From Spirodela intermedia (Eukaryota; Streptophyta; Magnoliopsida; Alismatales; Araceae): a stretch of 64,000 bases of DNA. Positions 50,101 to 64,000 of this stretch are shown here, piece after piece (position 1 is the stretch's first letter; each line of letters opens with the position of its first letter). The stretch lies in assembly GCA_902729315.2 (NCBI GenBank), contig LR746267.1, positions 3,542,386-3,606,385 of the forward strand, written 5' to 3'. Both the position numbers and the translations under genes were made by a program. Below the pieces are notes generated by a model, which worked only from the letters and a program-made list of their open reading frames with translations, was not told the DNA's origin and made no database searches.

Positions 50101-52074
50101 CTAAACAGCTTGCTCCATAATCAGGGGACCATCAACCATTAAAATGTAGTAGTTCAACTAACGTCAGGTAACCTCTGCTAGTACGAATTCTGGGTTGCTT
50201 TTTCCATTAAGATTTAGGAAGTTGGCTCAGGAAAATAACCAATAACAACGTGTTGACAAATAATTTGAATCCTTAACTGAATCGATATAAAACTGTTCCT
50301 TTTATGAGGCTGGTGACGAAATGATGATATAAAATCAAAAAACTAGTCCAACAGCAGAAATTCATCAACATATGATCGATAGGACAGAGACAATTTAGGG
50401 AAAAAGAAAATTATCCATAAGGAAAAGGATCCAACGTTTGGGTCACCAGAATGATACAAGATTTATTCAAACATGACAAGGAACATTATTTCACGAAGAA
50501 CATAATGCTACCACATGGACCATGATCAGTACATAAAAATTTAGCCATGGTTTATAGAATACAGCCACCAATGTGAAGATCTACTCTTTTACTTGAAGAA
50601 TATCTTCTCTAGAAAGTTTCAGAAAGCACAATATTAGACGAATATATAACAACCTAAGCAGGTCTGGCGCTCTCTAAGTTCCCCTTTGTCCGAGTCAATC
50701 AATCTTCATAGAGACAAAGTTAAAACATTGTGAAAATAGCGGGATATGGACTAAGTGGTTTTCACGTTGAGGTATGCAACAAAGCTGGGAAGGATGGGGT
50801 ATTTCCACTCCCCGGGATGAAACGCTCCCTCAAATTGATTAGAATGTATTGCCTCCACTAAGGATCTCATTCAAGGTTATTATTCTCGGTTTCAAAAAAG
50901 TATCACTAGATACAGGAATCTACATCTAACACTATCAGTGAACAAAGAACAACAACTTAAACAAGATAAGAATGGAGCTACGTAGAAGGATATCATGGAG
51001 TGATAAATATAAATGGAAAAAATCCAGGAACCAAAATATGATACCTTTCCCATATTTGCCATCTTTTACTTTGATTCCATGGTTTTGCCTTCTTATTATA
51101 TCATCAAAGTACTCCTGGTAAAAAAGTGGGCATTGCCAAGGGTAAATTAGCATTAAATGAACAACAAGAAAGTTTACATATATATTAAATATGACCAGTA
51201 AATCAAGCTTGATTATCTAAATTTATTCATGTTAGTGCAAATGAAAACCCAATAATTAGAACACAAATAGCAAAACACCCCAGTCCAATACATACTAAAC
51301 TAAATAAAATGATAAAGTGGTAATAAGTTTTAAAGAATCAATTGATTCATGGTTAAATCCCGCCATGATGCATTTTATGACAATTTTAACTAAGCATGAA
51401 AGTCGCAGTTTTATACTTTTAGAAGAAGGAAACATAATGCTACTTGAGAGTTTATATCACAACGTTCACCAATCACACACACTATTCTGAAACAGTTCAT
51501 CTAGCATATTACGAAGCTGCTCATAGTCTACAGGGAGTGAATACACCCCACGGACTCTAATTTTCAAATGTTGTCGCAACGTACTGCTCAATTCCTGTTG
51601 AACGTAACCCGATTGGATGCTGAGAGAAATGGGAGAGCGGTTGCGTGGAAACCACTTACCATTCATCAACTTCTACTGAAACCTCAATTACAAAGCTTTA
51701 CTGTTATGCCACATGTCGAAATTATTTTCTGCATTATCGTGAGATTAATTTTCTTTCGCCACCTCTCCCCCCATCCCCAATCAGCCAAAAAAGGGAAACT
51801 GATCAAACAATGTATCCACCATACTAAGAGGCAACTGGGAGACGAATAAATCAAGCAACCTGATTCTCACCATTACGGCTAAACAAGGAGTATTTTTCAA
51901 AGGAGAAGAAGACCAGCCATCCCTCACCAGAGAGATATGAGGCATCCAGACGCCGCCTCTACTCTAAGTGCGCGGAGAGCAACTCACCTTCTTTGATTCA
52001 GGAGACGGAGGAGCGAGAAGCGCAGCTATCCGATCAGCAAACTCGACGTCCAGCGAACAAGGAGATTTCTCCAT
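40611..52074 (-). CDS. ATXR2: ATXR2-type SET-domain histone-lysine methyltransferase, 15 exons, 491 aa
   Basis: Exons in transcript order: 52074-51988, 51114-51045, 49799-49714, 49598-49243, 46800-46688, 46572-46541, 44531-44380, 44188-44101, 42973-42925, 42833-42779, 42522-42453, 42372-42303, 41947-41871, 40912-40856, 40724-40611 (1476 nt, phases close; Arabidopsis ATXR2 is about 470 aa). SET motifs: [17 protein letters not shown] (about 51-67), a MYND-like Cys cluster split across exons 4-5 ([16 protein letters not shown], ending HSLLC), [11 protein letters not shown] (418-428), [14 protein letters not shown] (457-470) and post-SET CRCPRC (480-485). Other matching blocks are [25 protein letters not shown] and [19 protein letters not shown]. 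In Arabidopsis ATXR2 has been linked to H3K36 methylation and root/callus programmes; it acts in the nucleus. It is antisense to, and convergent with, PEX22. Introns are large; intron 4 carries a retroelement fragment. Confidence 0.95.
40935..41450. repeat. Partial duplications and (CT)n run in ATXR2 intron 13
   Basis: Phrases TCAACCAACAATTGA, GCCACAGATCAATCAAG, GATCAGATTT and AGATCAGGTAGGATCAAGC recur two to three times over 500 bp (units of about 230-250 bp), surrounding a (CT)n run of about 88 bases at 41044-41131. Confidence 0.8.
45743..46006 (-). mobile_element. Possible solo LTR or small LTR element in ATXR2 intron 6
   Basis: A GC-richer island in an AT-rich intron, bounded by TGTGGTAGG on the left and CCTTCACA on the right (TG...CA ends). 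Read on the minus strand it has the look of a plant LTR. No clean target duplication was found, so this is tentative. Confidence 0.3.
47525..48566 (+). mobile_element. 5'-truncated Ty3/gypsy element with intact 3' LTR, inside ATXR2 intron 4
   Basis: Coding remains begin inside the integrase ([18 protein letters not shown]). A frame at 47754-48107 follows with [40 protein letters not shown] and HPVFHISQL, the integrase C-terminal block. After a frameshift near 48080 comes [11 protein letters not shown], the last conserved block of such polyproteins. A purine-rich GGGGGAGAG precedes the LTR. The pol 5' part, gag and 5' LTR are absent. It lies antisense to ATXR2. Confidence 0.88.
48202..48566 (+). 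repeat. 3' LTR, 365 bp, with TGTTACGAA/TTCGTAACA terminal inverted repeat
   Basis: It begins TGTTACGAA at 48202 and ends TTCGTAACA at 48566, a perfect 9-bp inverted terminal pair with TG...CA. A TATA box (TATAAATA) lies at 48285-48292 and a polypurine tract just upstream of the left end. The next element copy elsewhere in the genome would give the full structure. Confidence 0.88.
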
Positions 52075-52087
52075 CAAGGGAAGAAGT

Positions 52088-52139
<52 letters not shown>

Positions 52140-52320
52140 AAGAGCGAAAGAGAGAAAGCGAGAGAAAGAGACAGGGAGAGAGTAAGGTTTTGCGGGGGCT
52201 TAAGAAGGGTGATAGAGTGCTCCCCGTATTTTCTCGTAGGGTTCCTCGGGCGACAAGATCCCACGGCCAAGACGAGGCCACAGGATTTTGATCTGGCGGC
52301 CACTAGCTTCTCGTTTAATC
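52075..52320 (-). promoter_or_regulatory. ATXR2 leader and promoter-proximal region with a CT (mRNA-sense) microsatellite
   Basis: A GA run on the plus strand at 52091-52136 reads as CT in the ATXR2 leader, ending 17 bases before the ATG. The frame upstream of the ATG is open but has no in-frame ATG, so 52074 is the start. Confidence 0.6.
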
Positions 52321-52439
52321 TTCCAAATCTAGCATCTTCGGTTTAATCATACATCGCAAAACAACTTACCGCCATCAGGGGAGAAACGGGACCTTCCTTC
52401 TTTTTAAAATAAATAAATATATAATTTATTAAATTAAAC

Positions 52440-53850
52440 GGAGAAATAAACTGCTTGCATTGAATGACGATGTAAGGAGGTTGTATGTAATGCCGCCCAT
52501 AATTATTATTTTTTTGACCATCACTTCCGTCATTAATATTTTTTAAAAAAATCACTGTCGTGAGTAATGTGCACTTTTTCGTACTTTCCAACAAGTTTGA
52601 CTTTTCCATTTTCGAATTAAATATTATTATCATTATTATATTTTCAAAAATTTTGAAAATATATTTACAAAGTAATCCACGTTGTTAATTGGCACTAACC
52701 TTATGATAAATTAAAATCATTAATTTTTTTTATTTCTTTTGTACTATTTACTTATTACCCCCAAAAAATGGCGTTACTAAAAAGCATTTATTAAACATAT
52801 AAATTATTGATATTCAATGGAAAAATCAATGATTCCACTGAATGTGGTTTTGGTCATGTAATATCTATTGTTGTTGGTAATTAATAGTCTTTTACCATTA
52901 ATTATTTAATTAATAATATTGTTAAAATCACTTCTAGAAGTACTGTGCACTATCTACTACTTTCCAACAAGTTTGAATTTTTTTATTTTCCAAATTAAAA
53001 TCATTAGAATTTTAACCTTTTGACTTATAATTGAAATATATTTATGAAGTAGTCCAGGTTGTTGATTAACACTAACCTTAGATTCATCCCCATTATATGA
53101 TAAATAATAATCATTATATTTACTATTTACTTATTATCTCCCAAAAAATGTGGTTACTACAAGGCCTCTATTAAATTATATAATTTATTAAAGTTCAATG
53201 GAAAAAGAAAATGTTGTCATTATATGTGATTTTATTAAGATAATTCTAATGTTGTTGGTAATTAATAGTGTCTTCCATCACATATGTAATTAATAATTTT
53301 TTGAAAATAATTTATGTGACTAATGTACACTATTTAGTACTCTCCAACAAGTTTGACTTTTTCATTTTAAAATTAAAATCAATAGAATTTGAATCCATTT
53401 TTAAAGAAATGAAAATATATTTACAAAGTAGCCCAGCTTGTTAATTGGCACTAACCTTATGATAGATCAAAATTATTATTTTCTTATTGACCTTCATCTT
53501 TTATTAATTAATTATTGCCCCAAAAATTATGGGTTAATACAAGGCATCTATGAAAACTATAATTTATTAAAATTAAGTGGAAAAGGAAATGTTTGCATTA
53601 AATGTGGATTTGGTTTGGTAATATCTAATGTAGTTAGTAATTAATAGGTTTTTGAAAATCATTTTTGTGACTAATTTATGCTATTTAGTTCTTCATGACA
53701 AGTTTGACTTTCAGTTTCAAAATAAATATTTTTGACTTTGAATATTTTGATTTGTAAATAGAAATTTTATTTGGTACCATTTACTAATAACCCCCGAAAA
53801 TGTAAGGCATTTATTATAATTTATTAATCTCAGGGACACAAACTATAATG
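52440..53850. repeat. Diverged satellite-like tandem array, period about 350-380 bp, almost four copies
   Basis: The word CCAACAAGTTTGA (or ATGACAAGTTTGAC) recurs at about 52588, 52966, 53345 and 53696. Equivalent anchors GTGCAC/GTACAC/TTATGC are at 52569, 52945, 53325 and 53676 (spacings 376, 380, 351). Each unit contains in order ACAAAGTAGTCCA-like, TTGTTAATTGGCACTAACCTTA, CCCCAAAAAATG, CAATGGAAAA, and TTGTTGGTAATTAATAG blocks. AT content is very high. Confidence 0.92.
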
Positions 53851-54325
53851 ATAAGACTCCCGGGGCTAAAAATTGATTATGAGCTCAATGGAGCTTTTCG
53901 TAAATGACAATTTATCATGGAAAGTTTGATTTTTATACGAATAACCATATTCTGGGGTGGACCCGGGCCGGTGGATGGCTGTCCGCAGGCCCGGCCCGCC
54001 GCCAGGTTCCTGTCACGTTGTGGGGAGGGGGACGGATGATGACGTGGCATATTCTGGGCCCCACCACCGGACTTGACCTGGCCAGTTCCCCCGGCCCGAG
54101 GTGCGCTCCCAAGTTTTTCTATACGTATCGGTATTTAAGTAAAACAATACTGAACAGGGATATTTATATAAAATAACGAAGAGAGAGGAGGAGGACTACC
54201 TTCGTTGGCTAGTCGTTATCGCGGTCGAGTCTAAGCCCCGTTTCGGACTTCGTCTCCTGCTGTTTCATTTGGTGGCCACATTAGACCCCCCGGATCAGAG
54301 TCTACCAGACGGCAGCTCCCCACCT

Positions 54326-54367
<42 letters not shown>

Positions 54368-54683
54368 ACTCTCTCGCTCTACAGTTCTCTAGTTCTCAGT
54401 CCAGTCTTGAAGCCCAGAAAGCCACAGAGGAAAGCAAGATCCTGGCACTGCGCAGAAAACCTTAAAAGAAATAGAGGTAAGAGGAAGGAAGGGCCTCTGA
54501 CCCTCCTGGTTCCTTTCTCGAACCAACTCGGCCGCGCAACCCTCGCCCTAGAGCTAAGCAACGGTAGGTGGAAGGCGGCAGCTACACCCAAACCCACCAC
54601 ATCTCGTCCTCATCCTCCTCCTCCTTCCACCATAGAGAGAGAGAGAGAGAGAGAAACAGAGCTCTAGAGAGATAGAGAGAGAG
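53851..54683 (+). promoter_or_regulatory. Promoter and leader of the GAUT gene
   Basis: A GC-rich block (53955-54110) contains GATGACGTGGCA, an ACGT-core bZIP-type site, at about 54038. A good TATA box (TATATAAAA) lies at 54166-54174, implying transcription from about 54200 and a leader of almost 480 bases. The leader holds a (CT)n run at 54329-54366 and a GA run at 54635-54683 reaching the ATG. Confidence 0.65.
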
Positions 54684-58226
<3,543 letters not shown>

Positions 58227-58531
58227 AGAGAGACCAAAATGAAGGCGAAGAGGGTGGAGAGGAGGAAGGAGGTTGAAGAATACGATACGAAAGATGGAGG
58301 AGACACAACGAGGATGGTCTTCCTCTGGGATACGTGAAGAAGACGAGTATCCTTCATGGGTCTCTTATTCACTGTTGATAACACAGTTTTCTTGTTTTCT
58401 TTTACATGATTTATTGGGTGGAGGGAAAAACGAAAGGGGATGACACACGTTCGGGAGAAATATAAGAGTGATACGTTTGATAGAAATAAGTGAGAGTGAT
58501 ATGTTTCATCGAAATATTACCTTTCGTTATC

Positions 58532-58585
<54 letters not shown>

Positions 58586-58702
58586 GTTCTTCCTCTCTCT
58601 GAAACTCTCGCTTTACTTCCCTCCGTCCATTTGTCTAGATCTCTCTCTCCCCCTCTCATCCGCCATTGGCCATTAAGGATCGAGATATTACCTTTCGTTA
58701 TC

Positions 58703-58751
<49 letters not shown>

Positions 58752-59094
58752 ATCGCTCTTCCTCTCTCTGCAACTCTCGCTTTCCTTCCCTCCCTCCGTC
58801 TGTCTAGATCTCTCTCTCCCCCCTCTCAGCCGGCAGTGGCCATTAAGGATCGAGGTCAACGCTCAAACAGCGGGGAACAGGACCATCTAAGTCGCGAACT
58901 GCTACATGATTTGATAGCCACAAGATCCACGAGAGTAAAAGGGATACGATATCTCAATTCTCTCTCTAGAGAAAAAGACCACCACCTACCTTCGAAATGG
59001 TAACTTCAGGGAAACATGGTTAAGTTTCGGTTCAAACATCATTATACATAGTTATGTCTGTTTATAAGTGTCTGAGACGATCGAGATGGATGTG
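58227..59094. other. Convergent intergenic region GAUT/DUO1 with a 171-bp tandem duplication
   Basis: Two units, about 58514-58684 and 58685-58855, each start ATATTACCTTTCGTTATC, contain a (CT)n run, ACTCTCGCTTT and TGTCTAGATCTCTCTC, and end GGCCATTAAGGATCGAG. They differ mainly in CT length. The 3' UTRs of both genes lie in the remaining sequence. Confidence 0.88.
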
Positions 59095-60323
<1,229 letters not shown>

Positions 60324-60522
60324 TTCATGCAATGACGGGGTCCGCCGTCTTCTCGGCGCCTCTGCTCAGAGCCTCGCTAAGAACCCTAGAATGAAGAGGA
60401 AGAAGAGAGGGGGAGAGGAGGAAGAGGAGGGAGAGGAAGGAGTGGGGTGAGGGAATGCCGGGCCGTGGGAGTGTTCGAAATTTGAAAGGCAGAGTGGGGT
60501 TCCCCCATGTCCAGAGAGTGCC

Positions 60523-60587
<65 letters not shown>

Positions 60588-60735
60588 CCTCCCTCCCTCT
60601 CTCCCTCTCTCGCTCTCTCTCTCTGGATGTGTGATGGTCCGATAGAAGCCGGCCCACTTTGTGGATGGGCTAGATTAGCATTTACTAGCTCCAGTTGGGA
60701 AGCCGAGAAGCTTCAAACCGTGGCCCAAAACCTCT
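60324..60735 (-). promoter_or_regulatory. DUO1 upstream region with GA (mRNA-sense) microsatellite
   Basis: (CT)n on the plus strand at 60523-60582, then CCCT/CTCT to 60622, i.e. GA in DUO1 sense, 200-300 bases before the ATG. A telobox-like AACCCTAG is at 60372-60379. Confidence 0.55.
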
Positions 60736-60929
60736 AAGCCGAGAAGAATTCCTACTTTATTCTAATATTTTGCGGTCATTTAATAATCCTAATTAAAATG
60801 CTACCTTAAGATTCTGGGGTGAAGTAAAATCATATTTTTGCATCTACTTGTAGGCAAAGATATTATCTTCTTAACCTATTGCGGTATGACAGCTAATCAA
60901 ATGATTTCTGAAAAATCAAGATCAATTGA

Positions 60930-61620
60930 AAAATGCCACTTATAGCATTTTTTTACAGTATACATAGTAAGAAAATGATATATATCATCCTGGGAATATA
61001 TGCTCTCATATTATTGGAAAAATTATCCTAATAAAAAAAAAATTATATATTCTGATTAAATCATTCTAAGACATGGTCTTTTGTTTATTGGGTATGTCAT
61101 TATGATTGCATGATTCAGTTATCATTCCATTAAACTTAAAGTTATCAATAATTTTAACCATAAATAGAATAATAATAAAATATTTATAGCATTTTTCTAC
61201 TGCACATTTTTTTTTTCAAATATTTAGAACAATAAATTTGGAACTATAATGCCACCTAGAGCATTTTTCAAGTGTATATACTAAAAAAATATGGTATGCT
61301 ATCATATTATTGACAATTTTTTCCTTATAATAAATAATGTATATATTTTATTTAAATCATTCTAAGACATGGTCTTATGTTTATTGGGTATATCATATGA
61401 AAGTATAATTCAGTTCTCATTCCACTAAACTCAACATCATCAATAATTTTAACCATAAATAGCATATCAACAAATATTTAGAGTATTTTTTTACAAATAT
61501 TTACATCAATAATTGGAACCATAATGCCACTTACAGCATTGTTTTCAAGTATATATGCTAAAAAAATATGATATGCTCTCATATTATGTGTCAAAAACCT
61601 ACCCCAATTGTAAATCATGT
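60930..61620. repeat. Diverged tandem repeat, period about 275-316 bp, a little over two copies
   Basis: ATGCCACTTATAGCATTTT-like anchors at 60935, 61251 and 61526. In between, TCATTCTAAGACATGGTCTT, GTTTATTGGGTAT and AATTTTAACCATAAATAG blocks repeat in order. Very AT-rich. Confidence 0.88.
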
Positions 61621-63234
61621 GGATGGGCTACACTAGTATTAAACTTGAATGAAATGAGATCAAACAAGAATAAATAAATAAATAGGGAAACAAAATTGAA
61701 GATCATCAAAGGAACCACTAGAGGACAGCAATGTATCTGTGAAGATTCACGAGAGAATATTGTATATGGGGATATAAAACCTAGAACATTCATCTAAATA
61801 CTAATAGAAACCCAAAGTGCTCAGACTTCAAGTTGTTTAGGTTCTTTGATGATGATAAAACTCCCATGAGCTCCTATATCATCCTTAGAAAGTTGTAGGT
61901 GGATGCCACAATAATCTGTTAGAGTAATATCCAATAGCATATCACATTATGTTATTATGTATTTGATGGTATGTTTTCCTTAATTGTATATATGTGGCTT
62001 TGTGACCCTAGAATATTCTTCTTTATGAGAGAGACATATGAATATGAATGAGACTTGAAGATTGTTGAACTATCTCTAGACATTAGTTATAATAGCAGTT
62101 GGTACTAAAGTAAATATAAATTATAGGAATGTGGCTCTAGGAAAATCTAGTGAATGGACCAAAAATCTATTCAACCATTCTTATTCTCAACTACATCATC
62201 TTCTTGAAAGACGTTTACACCCACCACCGCCTATAAAAGAATGGTGAGGCCAGTGTAATTCAGACATGTCTGAGAAGATCTTGTGTTTGTCCAAAAACAC
62301 CACTCTTCATACATTTCCTCTTAGGATGACATGATTCATCACAACTTAAGTCAATTCAAGGAGCAAAGGGTATGTATGACACTATAAAAGAGGGCAATAT
62401 TAGAAAACTCATAGTTTAACCAATTATGATTTAGATGGTATATCAGATTTTGATGATTTTTTTCAAAAACCCATTGATTCTTGTTAAGAAATGAGACCAA
62501 TTTATTGGGACTTGATGGGGCTACAATGAGACCTAAAATCACAACGTAGAAAGAGAGCACAAGGAGAGAATGTTTACAATATTAAAAATGATAAAAATAA
62601 AGAGCAATATGTTGAAAGAAAGATACCACACATTTAATGTGAACTAAAGAGAAGGGTTTTAAAAGAAGGAGAGTGTCTACTATTACATATATACATGGAG
62701 TTAAAGAAGTTCTAGCTATAACCATCAGAAGGGCCAAGAAAAGAGGCTAAAACCCTAATTTCAATTGTCAAATAGAAGAATGGGTTTTCCTAATTGATTT
62801 CTATGTCTTTCTCTCTCCTTGAGCCCCCTTTTAATATCTACATTATAAAAGGAATGGATTAGTTTTGTACCTAAAAGTAATCCCTAAAATAAAAAAAAGG
62901 GTGGGGCGGAGGGAGGAGATAAGGTACATACAAACCTCTCCCTAAAAGGGGGGAGATGACCAAAGTCAGACTTACAATTTTGTGCTCTCATTTTGACATG
63001 AATAATGGATTTCCCTCACTTTGAAACAATGGTGACTACAAGTCATCAATCCCTTTAACACCTTCATGCTCATGTGCATAAATAAGCATTTGCAAAGTAG
63101 TTCTAAATTACTAGATCCAGACCTTGTCCAGCCTATACACGGTTTGATGTGTATTACGTAGTTGAAGGCTCACCAAGTTTAGCATAAGCCCCTAATTACC
63201 TTCAAGTTGACTTATAATACTTTTATCATTGTTT

Positions 63235-63283
<49 letters not shown>

Positions 63284-64000
63284 AATTTAGAGAGTTTATC
63301 ACATGATTAAATATATGTGTAACCCTTGAAAGCTCAAATTTAGTCCAAATAGGCATTGGGTGGCTTTGGACCAATTTTATTTATTTATTTGATTTTGGTG
63401 ACCTCCAATATACTCAAGAATCAATGAACAAGGTTGAAAGGCACATTTAAGCATTAACAGTAATATATATGAATCTTATTTCCTAAGCTTTTGAATGAGT
63501 GCTTAAGAACATTGACTTCTGATATGATAGAACCCTCCATTATATCAATTATCTTAGGGCTTTATTTATTTCTTGAGAAGCTCAACAATCTATTTTCATT
63601 ATTTTAAAATGGCAAGTTCTCAAGCCCTTTTCATTTGCTAATTTGGGAGATATTCGCTACAACTTTTCATCCATCAATCCTTAGGTTTTTAGTGTTGATC
63701 CTCAAGTCAAAGGTTCATATGTCAGGTTAACAATCTCATAAGTTGTGACTAATGGGCCTAAATTATTTTGACATTTTTCAAGTGTTGACCTTTTGTATTG
63801 ATCTTTCCCCCATTACAATGAGCCCATAAATCTCAAGTCACCATTGTCAACAACACTGGCATTGACTCTAATTGATTTTAGTTTTTAATTCTTCTTTCAG
63901 TGTTTCTTATCAAATTGTCTAGGTCTTGGACTTTGACTAGAAAAGTCAACCTCTATGAATAAAAAGAGAGACTATCTAGACAAAGACTTGTTACCCTCTT
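61621..64000. other. AT-rich intergenic DNA, no gene seen
   Basis: No coding motif on either strand; short ORFs look random. A GA microsatellite lies at 63235-63278. CCTATAAAAGAATGG at about 62230 resembles a promoter or LTR TATA box, but nothing else supports an element. Confidence 0.5.

Overview
This is a window of nuclear DNA from a flowering plant. It contains eight genes with spliceosomal introns, AT-rich introns, decayed LTR retrotransposons and many long GA/CT microsatellites. The protein set (FIE, PEX22, ATXR2, a GAUT13/14-type galacturonosyltransferase, DUO1, a WIP-type wound-induced protein) is typical of angiosperms. I cannot place the lineage further from sequence alone. Multi-exon models were built by hand: every intron has an AG acceptor, every donor is GT except one GC, and all reading-frame phases close. 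No wholly new system is evident. The best leads are regulatory and structural.

Layout, left to right. (1) 36-1762, minus: 5' part of a TraB/PrgY-family gene running off the left edge. (2) 1763-3855: CT/TATC microsatellite and a tandemly repeated promoter-like segment rich in ACGTG cores. (3) 3856-4113, plus: intronless wound-induced protein gene, followed by two tandem-repeat arrays (about 168 bp and exactly 99 bp). (4) 5241-13000: AT-rich DNA with remains of at least two Ty3/gypsy lineages. (5) 13222-25844, plus: 18-exon PPR gene. (6) 26750-30429, plus: 13-exon FIE, the WD40 subunit of PRC2, followed by a minisatellite of about 35 bp. (7) 34599-39946, plus: 8-exon PEX22. (8) 40611-52074, minus: 15-exon SET-domain gene ATXR2, convergent with PEX22 and carrying a gypsy fragment with an intact 3' LTR in intron 4. 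(9) 52300-53850: tandem array of about 376 bp. (10) 54684-58226, plus: 6-exon GAUT13/14-like pectin glycosyltransferase. (11) 59095-60323, minus: 3-exon R2R3-MYB gene matching DUO1, the male-germline regulator, with a miR159-like site in exon 1. (12) 60324-64000: AT-rich DNA with a tandem repeat of about 300 bp and no gene seen.

The genes do not form one pathway. FIE (H3K27 methylation complex) and ATXR2 (H3K36-type SET protein) are both chromatin regulators, and DUO1 is a germline transcription factor. PEX22 serves peroxisomal import, GAUT pectin synthesis, and the PPR protein probably organellar RNA. One shared trait stands out: six of the eight genes (WIP, PPR, FIE, ATXR2, GAUT, DUO1) have a GA/CT run within about 300 bp upstream of the start codon. 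GA repeats are known binding sites of plant BPC (GAGA-binding) proteins. FIE also has a telobox in intron 2.
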